In this document: in pieces, positions 13,801 to 32,017 of the stretch
Numbering within the stretch: the stretch's first letter is position 1
Layout: the number at the start of each line of letters is the position of its first letter
Program-made: the position numbers and the translations under genes
DNA from: Mugil cephalus
Lineage: Eukaryota; Chordata; Actinopteri; Mugiliformes; Mugilidae
NCBI RefSeq assembly: GCF_022458985.1
Contig: NC_061772.1
Coordinates: forward strand, 6,996,001-7,060,000
DNA: 64,000 nt
Direction: 5' to 3'
Notes under the pieces: generated by a model
Told to the model about the DNA's origin: nothing
What the model saw: only the letters and a program-made list of their open reading frames with translations
Database searches by the model: none

Positions 13801-16800
13801 GCTAAGTCATAAAATATTTCTCATCCTTAGTCTGCATGTAACCTTCAGATTATATGGTCATCATTTACATATGGTTTACTAGTTTTACTAAGGCAGCACA
13901 GCAGGATCACTAAGTTACAAAACAATATGTCAGTTAACTACTTTTGTAATACTATATAAACAACTACATCACTGCTTTGTAGAGTATTAACATAGAAATA
14001 TGTTGTGAGTGTTACTAAACAGCGCCACCTTCTGCTCAGTTGAATAGGATGTGGTATTAGCAATCATTAGCTTTCAGTGGTATAGAATAGAGGTGTCTTA
14101 ACACAGGATTTCCCTTTCACAACTGTTATTCATCAACATTGTTAATTTCAAGATCACTGAAGGTGTGACCTTCAAGCAAACTACAATGAGACAATGGACA
14201 GTGTATTTGCAGTCCTTAACACTACATTTAGCTTCTTCATTCATTCTTCATTTAGCTTCGACTGTTAATGGTGAAGATTTCAACTTATTTTTTCGCTTTG
14301 TGGTCCCGCCTGCAGCAAAAAATGAGGTTCCTGTGAAGACAGAGACACCTTCTCCTGTGAAGACTTGTTCTTTTGATGAGCAAATTAAAGGTTAGTTTTT
14401 AAAAACTATTATGCTGTCAATAACCGTAAGAGTTTAGCCATTTTTTTGTATTTTACGAGACTTTATATTTGTTTGGCTGCTATATTTGAAAGTTATATAT
14501 CTTGTGCATTGAGCCAGGTGCCTTTATTAGTTCCTTTTTACTCACAAAACAGATGGAACAGCTAAAACTAAACAAATATAATAATTGATCTTGCCCCTAC
14601 AATTCTAGATGGTGCCTTGATGCCTTCAATATTGCCTTTAGTGAAGAGAGAAGATGTCACACCAATGGAGGTAACATGTAACCTCCAATCTTCTGGAGTA
14701 TTTAAGGTGATTATAATCAGTACTGCCATTAACATGGGTCATTAATAATTATTACAGAATGAAAACATATTTAAAGATTTAATGTTGATGCTATTTTTGT
14801 TCTTTAAGACAAATATTCTACATGGATCTAGGTTATTAAATATAAAGTAGAAATGCAAAATGTGACATATCTTTTGTCTTTTGTTTATGTGTTTCAAACA
14901 GACTGGTGACATCTGTCCAGCCCAGCAGAACACAGACATGACGGTGGGACATCAAAATAAAAACAGGGCATTCTCCAGCAACTTGTCTCAACCTTCAGGT
15001 GATCCTGACAAAGGCCAGACACCTGTTTTTACCAACACTGAGCCATTAAGCACTATCCAGAAGCAGGACATTTCTGCCAGCAGCTCATTCCCTGTGCCTG
15101 CAGAGTCCCTGCTCCAGCAAAGCTCCCCCCAGTTCCTGCTGGAGCCCAGGGATGGCCTCAGACAGGAGAGGCCAGGCACTGGCTCTACAACTGTGGACCG
15201 ACTGTGTGGGGAACCTGCATCCCAACAGCAACAGCTGCCGTTGTTCCCTCCAGATGAAGTGGCACAGCTGGAGGAGGCTGTAAGACAACTTAAAGCCAAA
15301 GGGTTCTGTAGCTTACCACTTCAGGCTGACAACTCTATAACCAAACAGCAACACATTCAGCACCAACAACAGATCCAGAAACAGCAAATTCAGCAGCAAC
15401 AACAGCAACAAATCCAGCAGCAGCAACAGCAGCAGCAGCAGCAGCAGCTTCAACAGCAGCAAGTTTTGGAAAATTTAAATTTACAGCAGCAACTGTTTCA
15501 GTCACAGATTCAGATGCAGTGTGGGATGTTTCAGGAAACTTCCCAGGGCAAAAGGGCCGAACATCAAGGCCCATCACAAGGGGTGGTTCCAAACCAAGGA
15601 TCTCTTTTCCAGCCAGCCCAACAACAACAGCAGCAGCAGCAGCAGCAAGCAGCACTGTTTCAGCGGGCCAATGACCTTCTTTCTATTCAGACCAACTTCC
15701 TTCAGCAGACACCCTCTCACCCTTCACCACCCATGTTCCACAATCCCAGCTCCTTGGCTGAAACCCAAGATCCACAGGGGGCCATGTTTCAGAAAGCCTC
15801 ACAGGAGCAGGTCCAGGCCGCTCTCTTCCAAAGCACCATGACAGTGCTACAGTCTCCAGAGCAACAGCCCTCAACCCCTGGGCTTTACCTCCCCCAGGCC
15901 TCCCTGCCCGCGCAGCTTACAGCAAGCAGTTCCCAACAACAGCAGCAACAGCAGCAGCTTGCCTTCCTTAATGCTCTTCAGTCCTCTTCTCCTGAACCAC
16001 AGTCAGTATTTCAGACCCAGGCCCAGATCTCCCCCATACAGCAGAGACCCATGGAGCAGCAGCCGCCCTCCCAGCCACAGCCCTGCACACAGCCAGCCCA
16101 GCAGGCTTCCCTTTTTCAGACCATCTCCCCACATCCATCTGCAAACACACTCTCTCCAGGCCAGCAGCAGCAACAGCAGGCAGGCCTGCTGTTTTGCAGC
16201 AATGCCTTGTCCACACCAGAGCAGGCACCCAGCCTCCTTTTTAGCAGCCAGGGCCAGATGCCTCCCCTGACCAGCAACAGCATCGTTTCTCAAGAATCCC
16301 AAAACCCTTCTCTGCTCTTTTCTCAAGCCAACATGGTGGCAGTTAACCAGCAGGATCGCTCTGAGCCCATGGCTTTAGGGAACCCTACTGATCCACGACA
16401 GCAAGTCATGTTCCAGGAGCAGCAGCCTATGCAGCTGGGCGGCGGCACCAACAACCAGCCAGAGCAACCTGTGGCGCTCTTCATGCCTCAGTCTAACATG
16501 GCCTCTCTGCAGGGGGGACTGGCTGCTCAGGAGCTTGCACAGTCAGCCATGTTTGCCTCACAGAACGGCGTGACGAACCTCCAGACAACCACATCCTCCC
16601 CTGTTCAACAGCCAGGAACTTTGTTTCAGACCGCTGTGAGTGGGAGCATCAATCAGCCCAGCCAGCCTCAACAACCTGGCCTTTTCCTTTTTGGTATTCA
16701 GAATGGTAAGGCATTTATCACTCAGGTGTGCACCATTAAAACTGTTGATATGACAACAAGAGGGATCACACAGCAAGGAACCCTTCAATCCCTTCTGGTT

Positions 16801-17199
16801 TAGAGTGATATAACTGCTTTGACTCATTGATAAATAAATTCATTCACAGTCTTAACCTATGAACATTTAAACTTTGTTTCATGTTCAGTACTTTGTAATC
16901 TATTCTAAAACAAAAATATATCATATTTCTTGTTTGTAAATTTCCTTTTCTGTTCCTTCCTTGCAGAGTGTGGCCAGCTGATGAACGCTCCTGGAAACAC
17001 AGTGTCAGATCAGATAATAGCAATCAGTCAGTCTGGTCAGAACCAAAGGGAGAGTGACGCACGCATCCAGTCTCTGCTCAGCCAGTCGATGTCTCAGTCT
17101 GGACAGGGTGGCATGTCTGCCCCTCAGAACATGGAGAAGATGGATGACCTGCTGGTCACCATGCAGGAGCCAGGCACCAACATAAGTCGTTCATATTAA
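4864..17199 (+). CDS. nfat5: NFAT5 (TonEBP), Rel-family transcription factor, 5'-partial
   Basis: Coding exons: 4864-4989, 7990-8599, 9357-9543, 10305-10495, 10851-11023, 11836-11970, 12061-12113, 13648-13780, 14316-14390, 14609-14706, 14902-16705, 16967-17199. All junctions keep phase and give about 1271 residues plus stop; the first exon(s), encoding roughly 20-25 residues in human, lie upstream. NFAT5 binds TonE DNA as a Rel-type dimer and activates osmoprotective genes in hypertonic cells. Visible: an N-terminal [13 protein letters not shown] segment, PRKSRKR basic motif, the DNA-contact loop [16 protein letters not shown], the rest of the Rel-homology domain, an IPT/TIG domain starting [10 protein letters not shown], then a very Gln-rich activation region of about 600 residues in one giant exon, and the conserved FLFGIQN near the C-terminus. 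No frameshift or missing motif was seen. Identification is by close match to human NFAT5 along the full length. Confidence 0.96.
6195..6400 (+). mobile_element. Tc1-like transposase fragment, decayed
   Basis: Reads as the N-terminal DNA-binding part of a fish Tc1-type transposase: positions 6243-6290 translate to [16 protein letters not shown], a typical helix-turn-helix linker segment. The frame breaks on both sides and no terminal repeats were found, so it is an old, inactive piece in an NFAT5 intron. Confidence 0.7.
7990..8599 (+). CDS. nfat5: NFAT5 exon with N-terminal regulatory region and basic motif
   Basis: Starts after TGTAG, completing a codon split from the 4864-4989 exon (G/AT), and ends AAGGAAG/GTTTGT. 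It encodes a Ser-rich region (starting with an internal Met, position 7995, which matches the area where shorter mammalian isoforms begin), the conserved stretch SPPPQDL with DDSHMSC, and [15 protein letters not shown], the basic segment tied to nuclear import in mammals. Internal initiation at 7995 is possible but not shown. Confidence 0.9.
9357..9543 (+). CDS. nfat5: NFAT5 exon carrying the DNA-binding loop
   Basis: Follows TTTTCTCAG and ends GTAAAG/GTAGCC. It encodes [18 protein letters not shown] followed by [19 protein letters not shown], the start of the Rel-homology DNA-binding domain with the loop that contacts TonE DNA. Nearly identical to human NFAT5, so strong constraint is expected. 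Confidence 0.95.
10690..10740. repeat. Short retroelement tail-like fragment
   Basis: Contains ACTTAATTGATCCCCTCGGG, resembling the TTATTGATCCC-GAGGG motif common at the 3' end of fish non-LTR elements. Too short to classify. Confidence 0.3.
12856..13499. mobile_element. Non-autonomous hAT-like element in an NFAT5 intron
   Basis: The left end (from about 12861, GGCCTGTTCAGACC...GCATTAAGATCTGAT) and the inverted right end (about 13460-13491) match over roughly 30 bp with a few mismatches. Outside them lies an 8-bp direct repeat AGTCACAG at 12856-12863 and 13492-13499, the target-duplication length of hAT elements. There is no transposase frame inside. A partial relative sharing GGTCAGAGATCAGATC lies near 34290. 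The class is inferred from duplication length only. Confidence 0.55.
14902..16705 (+). CDS. nfat5: NFAT5 giant glutamine-rich exon (activation domain)
   Basis: This 1.8-kb exon follows TTTCAAACAG and ends CAGAATG/GTAAGG. It encodes the transactivation region: repeated Gln runs made of mixed CAG and CAA codons (densest at 15339-15490, 15619-15650 and 15930-15958) between Ser/Pro/Met-rich segments that repeatedly contain LF or MF followed by Q or S, as in mammals. The upstream exon may end at 14706 (used here) or at an in-phase donor at 14670 (ATGGAG/GTAACA), which would drop 12 residues. The same frame stays open into the intron to a stop at 16801-16803. Confidence 0.93.
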
Positions 17200-20100
17200 C
17201 CTTCATGAAGATTCACGGATTTACCCTTTCTTTTTTTTTCTTTTCTTTTTTTTTTTACTGTTAATGTCTAAAATAATTACAGACAGAAAGGTCCAAACAT
17301 TGTTGGTAAAAAATACATGGAGTTAGACCTTTTTGGAATTAGCCCAACGTCACATGCTTTCATCTCATCACTGATTTTTTTCTCCCTTATAAACACAAGA
17401 TTTGATCTCTTTAAAAGCCAAGGATTTGCCAGGAATTAACTGTGAAGGAACGCTTAAGAAGAGAATGAGAGGTTGGCAAAAAAAGCAAGCATCTCTTTTT
17501 AACCTGACTGACTCCCTGTTGCTGTGTGAAAACAGAGAGGTGGAGAACAGTGTGAGAACAATTACGCTGCCATGGCAGAAGTGGAATTCTGCCTTTTCTC
17601 CAACTCTTCTTCTGGAAAGACAATTACTTAGCCAACATGGAATTCATTTTACTTTTGAAGTTTTGCTTTTATCTGTTAGTAGATATCATGTGATGTTAGC
17701 AGAATCTTTCAGTTCTTGTGTTGTTCTCCAAAGTGTCTAGGGGTTTCCATGAATGGTGTTCCCTTTAATATTTTTGTCTGTATTGTATGGTAGAATGTGC
17801 GGTATGGCAGGAAGATTTAGAAAGTGTTGTATGTTTGAAGACTTTGAAAGCAGCCACTGTGGGTTTGAAACTATGTTCACTTGACTCAACAGTGCAGGAA
17901 GTGTTTTAAAAGATGGTTAGAGGAGGATGAGAAACGAGAGGAACGAGAGGAACGAGGACTGTAGGAATGAGCAGATAGGATGCATAGGCACAAACAAGTG
18001 TCTATCATCTGTGTAGGTGCTGATTATGTCAGTGTTGTAGCATCTAGCATGCACCTGTAATATAAATAAATTCATTCTACTTATCTCTGGTAGCTACAAC
18101 ATGACATATTAATGATATGATATAGAAGCTCAGCTGCTCAGTAAGTGTAGTCATTTACATAACTAAAGTAATGTTGTACAATTTGCTGTTTCCTGGCTAA
18201 ATTAGTGTGATCTAGGCCTGACAGGAATACTGCCAGTGTGACACCGGATAAGATCATCACCTCTATCTCCATCACAGCATGCACCTTTGTAATAAGGGCA
18301 AGCAAAACGTGTTCAGGCATTTTAATACATTACAAAGAGGAGTCTCTTAAGACAGTGTGGTGGTGGAAATCAACATTTGCCACGTTGGTCTTTGTGACCA
18401 TTTCTATCATCATGAATTCAGCAAATCTCCACAAGGTGGTGCTTTTGTTTTGAGCCACCTCTTCCTCACTGTTTACAAAAAGGAAAAGACATTTTCTAAC
18501 AACCGGGTGGAACTAAAAAAAACTATCTACACCCTTTTAAGCCAGTATCGTTAAATATATCATAATCAGTTACTGCAAACCAAAAAAATGGTTCTGATTT
18601 TGTCATACAAAGGCTGTGTTACAACTATCATTATTACTAAAATATGACTATGGAAAAGTGTGGATCAAGAGATTTTTCGTTTAAATAATGTAATTTCACT
18701 TGATATACACCTTTTATTTAACTAAATCCATCTATGGTAGAGAGAGTAGAATGTAATATATTTTGTGTTTTTGTGTCATTTCGGTGGCGTCATTCTGCGT
18801 CAGGCACGCATGAACTGGAATAGTTCTAAATTCTAAATGTGGTGGATTTAGTGAATGTTGGGGAGAAGCAATAGTTAGTTTGCTGCAGCTGCACATCTCA
18901 TCCAGGTTACGGTATTAACATGCAGGAACAGAGCCCATTTTCCATGTTTTTCGTGAAAGTGCAAACTGTACGTGTTTTACAGACTTAATGTCCTCGTCTG
19001 CCGGTGGCCAGTGGCCTCAGGACCAAAGTTTGACTTTGCCTAAATCCTGATGACAGGCCAGTTTTATGGCTCGTGAACTTTTTTTTTGTTTTTTCTTTTT
19101 ACTGACTTGCAGTTTAGTTCAGCGTAGTCATAGGACGATGTAATTGTTGCTATGGTGTCCTGCTGCCACCTTATTCTTTCTGTTTGTGTGCTGTGTTATT
19201 TTGATTAAAAACAGTTTGTGTCGCACCTGGTTTCGCTGTAAGTGTATGAACAAGGGGCTGGTCTCTGATGATGATGGAATTATCTCCATCCTATGCCTCA
19301 TTGTTGTCTATGTACAGTTTGTTATAAATACATTAAAGCGGTTACATTTTATACACTTAAAAATCAGACACAGCTGTTGTTTTTTTTTTTTTTTAGGGCC
19401 GAAAGTATGCAAACTTGACTAATGTGATTTGTGGAACTGTGATGTGTCAGTTTGAGTGACAAAGGTGTGAAAAGTTTTTTTTTTTAAAGGGACCCTACTC
19501 CTGAAGGAAACCTGACTTTGGAGATAAAGAGCTATCTGAGATTGGCTTTCTTCAACTCGTCAAATAGAAGAACTAATATTTCCAGTGTTGAGTATTTATG
19601 GTGTTATTGCTTTTGTCTGTAGAAAGATTTTTTCTTTTTTAACTGTGTAGTATTTGTGCCTCTGTTCGGATATCTAATTTATTTGTGTTGGTTGTTATCA
19701 AAATTGTTTCCCGTGATTATAGTTGTGTTTATATGTGTATTGATGAGCCCCTGCTGATACATTCAATCTGATGTTGGTGGTTTTTACCTTTAAATTTCAG
19801 ATTCCTCTGTGCAGTTACTCCTGTGACTTTCAGGAGGTCTAAACTTTAATGTATATTATCACATGTTCTCATGGTTTGTAATTGGACCGCTGCAGCCCTG
19901 TAGCTCTTGTTGACCAAAATAACAGCATGGCAAAATGTCACAAAACAGTTGGACCAGCAAATTTTACTATTTTTGCAGTGAGTACAGAGCTAAATGTGTT
20001 TGTACACACTTAGAACCAGAATTCCTGGATACGCACACAGGAGCGTTTTTTATATTGTCCTTATTTGTGTATTTACAAAGTAACTGGACATCAGAGAAAT

Positions 20101-21720
20101 ATAAGAGTCTATCTGATTATACAGTGGAATAGAGGGAGACTGTTGATAAAAGTTCTTGTGTTTTTCTCAACATGCCACAGACTTTTGCAGCATTTCTTGC
20201 AAAAGAACTAGATGTGGTTTTCTTTTAACATTACCAGTAAACCAACTGAGTCATAGCTCATTTTTCACAAGTACAGATTGCACATCTGCCTTGCGGAGAT
20301 ATTGTCGTAACAATCAGATTGATATTTTCTATTGTGGCCTGTTTAACACCCTGCTGGTTCATCCAGCGGCCATTATGCGTGATTTATACCGTACAGGACT
20401 CCGTAAGGACCTTGCGCACAGGCCCTCTGCCGGGGTGGGACATTTGTACATGTGCTCTCGTCAGTCAGTTACAACTCCACCCAAACGCTAGACGGTGCTG
20501 TGTCTTTTGTGCCAGTCGGTTTATTTTTCGTTTCAACATCCTGCTTCACAACAATGGCAGCTGAAACTTCCGCCGAAATTTCGCTGACACGAAATCATAG
20601 GAATGTCTGTATCTCCAAACCTCCTCAGTTAACCTTGCTGATTCCGTATTGATCCAAATCAATCAATTTGAAAATCGCGGAGATGAAGAAGCAGCCGGAA
20701 ATACTAAAGCAGAAACACGCTACTACCAAGAGGACCAATCACAGCTCGCTGCAGCAAGTTGTTAAATTTCTCGGGAGGTGCGAGGTTGTGCAGGGTCTGC
20801 GGTAACGCAGGAGCCTCTGCGTCACTTTAACGCAGAAGCATAAATTACGCATTAGTCCTCATTAACTAGAATGTTTTAAGCCATAACACTTTGAGTGTGC
20901 TTTAAATGCTCAACAACAGTGACCAGATAATTGTAGTTGTGGTGGGATATAGTGTTGTGCAATTCCTGTCATGCATCTAACTTGTTTGTACTGAAGTATC
21001 CATCGCATCTATGTTATTCGACGTAGATGCAGACAGATTTTCTCTGAAACTGCTATGCAGCTAATATATCTTAAATGTAGATCTATTACTTTTTGAATAT
21101 ATATTTTTCTATATAGCCTCTCCCGTTTATAAAAGGAGAAACCAAAATAGATGTTCTTTCTATTATTTATGTTTCTTGTTCAAATGTGTTCTGATGCTTT
21201 AAGTGCCGCCTGTAACCAATTAACTTTTGCCACTTTCTCCACATGTTAAAAAAATGTCACTAAGTTTTCGTTTTCTTCAGTGGACTATTGGGTTTATTTT
21301 GAGGCTCGGTGTTTACTGGTGTAGTGGTTCCTAATCTCCCTGACGCTAGACTGTCATATGATTGTTTTTCAGACCAGAGAAATGCATCATTTTTTGTTTT
21401 TTTTCTTTCTGTACATTAAAACATCAGAGCGCATTGTCATTTGTTTCTAATGAGTCTGACATTACTATTTCCCCCAAAACAGTTTTCTCTCTCTACACTT
21501 GTAAAAAGTCAGTTCTTATCAAGTCAACCACTCTTTTAGTAAACAGCTGAAGAGTGGAAATTTCTATTTTTGTTTCTAACCATGTGAACAACTGTCAAAT
21601 AATCACCAAAGGAAATAACTTTCTTTACTTTTGGCTTTAGCTGGGACATTTTTAGTTTTGTGGCAATTCATTTTCTGTAAACTTCCTGTTATCTTTATTA
21701 AACATATACACTTTAAACTG
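17200..21720 (+). other. nfat5: Probable NFAT5 3' UTR
   Basis: No coding exon follows the NFAT5 stop for 5.5 kb. The stretch is AT-rich with T-runs and many ATTTA motifs, fitting the very long 3' UTR known for mammalian NFAT5. Possible poly(A) signals are AATAAA at 18065-18070 (proximal) and ATTAAA at 21697-21702, the latter followed by a GT/T-rich tract. It contains the small mobile element at 20373-20854. Transcript ends are inferred, not seen. Confidence 0.5.
20373..20854. mobile_element. Putative Harbinger-type MITE with TTA duplication
   Basis: Element body is 20376-20851 (476 bp). The left end reads TGCGTGATTTATAC and the inverse complement of the right end reads TGCGTAATTTATGC, 12 of 14 identical. 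Both ends are flanked by TTA (20373-20375 and 20852-20854), the trinucleotide duplication typical of PIF/Harbinger elements. No transposase is encoded. Its middle is richer in GC and CpG than the surrounding probable 3' UTR of NFAT5. Confidence 0.55.
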
Positions 21721-21755
21721 AGTTGAGTTTTTATTTCACATAATTATTCTTACAT

Positions 21756-22089
21756 CATCCAGCCACAACATTAAAACCAGTGACAGGTGAAGTATTCATG
21801 TGGATGCTATTTAGACATGTGCCATCCACCTAGACCAGACCAGTCACCCCCACCCCATAGTGATGACACTCCTTGATGGCAGCAGCCATCCCCAGCAGTA
21901 TGCAGCGTGACACAGACACACACACACAAACAGTTTAGGAACAACTCACAAAACATGAAGAACAGCACAAGGTCTTGACCTGGCCTCCAAATTCACTAGC
22001 TTGATCAGTTTGGGATACAAAAAATAAAATTAAAAAAAAACCTACACAATATTAGGAAGGTGGTCATAATCTTATGCCTGGTTGATGTA
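21756..22089. mobile_element. Deleted Tc1/mariner element with both ends
   Basis: Left end resembles the common fish mariner terminus (CAGCCACAACATTAAAACCA...TGACAGGTGAAG); right end is GGTGGTCATAATCTTATGCC. Between them only scraps of the transposase C-terminal coding region survive (GACCTGGCCTCCAAATTC corresponds to the TWPPNSPD motif). It is a non-autonomous internal-deletion copy between NFAT5 and KARS1. Confidence 0.7.
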
Positions 22090-22680
22090 TGAATATGAGC
22101 CATACCATAGATGGTGTTTTTTCTCAGTACTTGAGATTTCAGTGTAGTAGACTACACATACTTTACAAATTTACATCTTCATAATCAGCAAATTTTAGAC
22201 AATAAAGCATAGATTGAGGATCTGATGTGTATCAGTTTCTTTTCCTTATGGACCAATAATACCCAGAGAGTTGGAAGTATATTATGACATTTGTGCAAAC
22301 CGCTGCATCAGAACATCATCTCCCTTATCAGCTGCCATTCTCATATAGCTACAACCTAGAGGGGTGACTGCTATTTCTGACATCCCAACATTTATTTTTT
22401 GTTTAAATCAAATAACCAGAAACACATTTCAAATGTGATTTTGAAATTTGATCTAGACTCTAGGTTTTGCATATTAAATTATTAAGTATTTGTGTGTTTT
22501 ATTATTACATGTTGTTAGATCTGAGCAAATATTCAAGTTAATTGAGACATTAAGCTGCGGTTTAGCAGTACGACTACTTAAAAATACCCAGTGATTCAAA
22601 TGTCATTCAATCGGCCAGTCGTCTAATTCATTGTATCAAGTAAAAGAGTTCAACTTTCCTACTGAGCAGCGTCAGTGAAG
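22090..22680. other. Intergenic stretch between NFAT5 and KARS1
   Basis: AT-rich, no coding signal, no recognised repeat. The last part presumably contains distal promoter sequence of KARS1. Confidence 0.5.
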
Positions 22681-22791
22681 TGTTCTGGTCGTCCTCCCTG
22701 TTGTTTCCGACAGGACCCAAACGCACCAGTTCTCGCGTTTTTGTGGTGCGCGCACATCCGTTGATCTTTCCGAGCACACAGCTTCAAGAAC

Positions 22792-29389
<6,598 letters not shown>

Positions 29390-30015
29390 TGACATGTTCT
29401 CTGACCTCTCCCTCTGGAGCAGTCACCATGAAGTACGAGCCTTTACCTCACTGTGTGAACAGGTGGAGATTCAGGATTTGTGTTTTATCAATGTAAGTGA
29501 GTCAGGTGTTTGATCATCATGGTTGGTAAGGGAAGTCATCTTTGCTCAGTTTCATGATTGACTGAGAAACAATGATAAATTTTTTTCTTTATCTTTTGTA
29601 TTTCTTACACTTTTTCTGTTATATTTGCTGTGTTCTCCTCGTTCAGCTGTAGGGAGGCATTTTAATCCTCTTCGTCATCCAAACAGTGAATGGATGTTAT
29701 TTGATCAGGAAGCCATTTCATCTGCTGTTGTATGCAGACTTGGAAGAGATACTTCTGAATATACTTTGAGCTACTTTAGGTGGTATCTGATTTTGTCTAC
29801 CATCGTTGGGATTCACACCATATATTCAGAAAACTCCAGTTCCACTAATACTTGAAGGGTTCTCAGTGTATTCATCTGTTTTTACCAAGTCTGCTTGAAT
29901 TTCTGCTTGCTTTTCTCATCTAAGATTTTTCACAGTGGACTCCACTAATACAATATTGATCTGCCAAGAAGTTTAATGATGGTATGCCTGAATAAAGTGC
30001 ATATGAAGCTACTTT
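29390..30015 (+). other. kars1: KARS1 3' UTR with poly(A) signal
   Basis: Non-coding sequence after the stop TAG. AATAAA at 29991-29996 is followed by a GT-rich tract (CCTGTGTGGTTTGTG, about 30020), so cleavage near 30012 is likely. Confidence 0.7.
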
Positions 30016-30519
30016 CCTTTCCTGTGTGGTTTGTGCTCTGAAAATCTCTGATTTTCATGAAAAGAAAATAAGTCATTAAAACACATTTTACCACACTTAA
30101 CAATTGTCTTTTGTCGTTTGATATTTTTGGCTTTGGGTATTTGATTTTGAATGAAAGCAGGCCTTTTGTTCGGTGCTTAATGTATATGTATATGGTTAGG
30201 GTTGTCAGTCATATATCCAAATGTGACATCAACCAGGTGTAACTAGAAATATGAGAGCAGCATAAATGAGCATCCTGATGATGGTGAGGATGATAAATTA
30301 TATCTTAACAAATGTCTGCATGAATTTAAGATTATGTGGTCAGTTATGTCTGTTAAGGACATTAATAATCATTTATTACTCTCGCTAGGAGAGGGAGTAG
30401 TATGTTGGTCATGCATGCACTGACCTAAGAAACATTTTCTGTAACTGATGCAAGAAAAGACCTACATAAATGACTATTGGTTGCTGTTTTCCATTCAAAA
30501 TATTTATTAGTGATAAAAA

Positions 30520-31110
30520 TGATTCCGCAGCCAACTGTCAGTGGTTTTATAACAAAGTGAAAGCATTTGAGAACGACAGTAACTCAGCCACCAAGTGTCA
30601 GGTCACATAAAACGACAGAGCAGGGTCAGTGGATGCAGGGGCACAAGGTGATTGGGGGTCACTGGTGAGCTGCATCCAAACCATACATCACCAACCAGAG
30701 CATCTGATGCAGTAGTGTAAAGCACGCCACCGCTGGCCTCTAGAGCAGTGGAGACATTCCAATCACTAATCACGCTTCTTCATCTGGCAATCTGATTGAC
30801 CGATCTGCTCTTGTCTCCCTGCATTGGGCCAAATGTGAAGTTTGTTGGAGGGGGGATTATGGTGTGGGGTTGTTTTTCAGGAGCTGGCTTTGGCCCCTTA
30901 ATTCCAGTGAATAGAACTCTCAATGCTTCAGCATACCAAGAGATTTTGGACAATGCCATGCTCCCAACTTTGTGGGAACAGTTTGGGGATGACCCCTTCC
31001 TGTTCCACCAGTGCACAAAGCAAGGTACACAAAGACATGGATGAGGGAGTTTGGTGTGAACGAACTTGAATGGCCTGCACCAAAGTCCTGACATCAACCC
31101 GAATTACAGT
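30520..31110 (+). mobile_element. Decayed Tc1-like transposase with internal deletions
   Basis: From about 30540 the sequence follows a fish Tc1-type transposase gene: a helix-turn-helix region (GACAGTAACTCAGCCACCAA), a middle part around AAAGCACGCCACCGCTGG, then an open stretch at 30840-31020 reading [20 protein letters not shown] and [17 protein letters not shown], and a last piece GAATGGCCTGCACCAAAGTC (the EWPAPKS motif). Frameshifts and gaps separate the blocks. No terminal repeats were identified. Confidence 0.8.
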
Positions 31111-31199
31111 GAAGACTGTGATCGTCATATTACTCTCTTCAATCAGGACACTGATACTGGTGCATTCTTTCACCAGAACGGATTTGATCAGATATAGCA

Positions 31200-31990
31200 C
31201 TGGCTGCCAGCTTTAAGATGTTACATAACCTTGAGAAAATGATGGGAGTTATCTTTTACATCCTTACAGGTAACCTTAACTGTCCGATATAATGTGCATG
31301 CTGCTCAACCACCTCCTTCCCAACTTCCTCCAAACTCTGTCCTGTATGTAGTTAGGATAGTCTTGAGTACACATTGAAAGATTAAGTATAATAGTGCTGC
31401 CTCTTGCCATCAGCTCCTGGATGAATATACCAAATGCCCTTAAGCAGGTATGAGGAAGCACATTAGTTTTTCAGGTGATGTCAGTGGGAAGAAGGTAGCT
31501 TTTATTCAACAAAACACCTGTGGTGTAATCAGAGTCTCCAAAGTCACAGTGCTGGCACAGACTGAGCATCAGCAGCAGTTGATGGCTCAGATGTCCATTA
31601 GTGGAGCCCTTAAGTGCACTGGACCTCAGCAGCGGTTTGATGAGCAAATCACCCACCAGAAGCTGAGAGTGACTGTACAGAGACCAGGAAAATAATATCT
31701 GAGAGGGTTTATGGCTCCGCCTTTGTCAATGCTCAGTTCTGGTGCAGTGCTCTAAAGTCAAATAAGATGAAGACTAACACAGATTCATTTTATCAGTCTT
31801 TTATTTAGTGCTTTTAGAGTCGGGGTCTGAATAAAGAGTCACTGTGGTCAGGGTCTTGAATGTATTTACTGCGTACCCTGGAGACAACTAAGCACACGAC
31901 AGAAACAAGATACAATCTGCTAAACTATTCATTCACCCTCCAGCTCCATTTACCAAACAATGGAAGGAGATCAGTGTCACAGACACCCTC
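31200..31990. other. Intergenic stretch with one unexplained open frame
   Basis: Contains a + strand open frame 31450-31695 (81 codons, starting MRKHISFSGDVSGKK and containing VSKVTVLAQTEHQQQLMAQM). Its codon choice looks coding-like, but I recognise no family. It has no evident partner exons. It may be an exon fragment of a lost or processed gene, or chance. No other signal was seen here. Confidence 0.3.
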
Positions 31991-32017
31991 TCATTCTGAA
32001 TAACCAGTAAGAGTAAT

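Noticed and set aside
14988..16326. Antisense open frames (Ala/Leu-rich) opposite the NFAT5 giant exon
   Set aside because: They are mirror frames of CAG/CAA glutamine codons and have no independent support.
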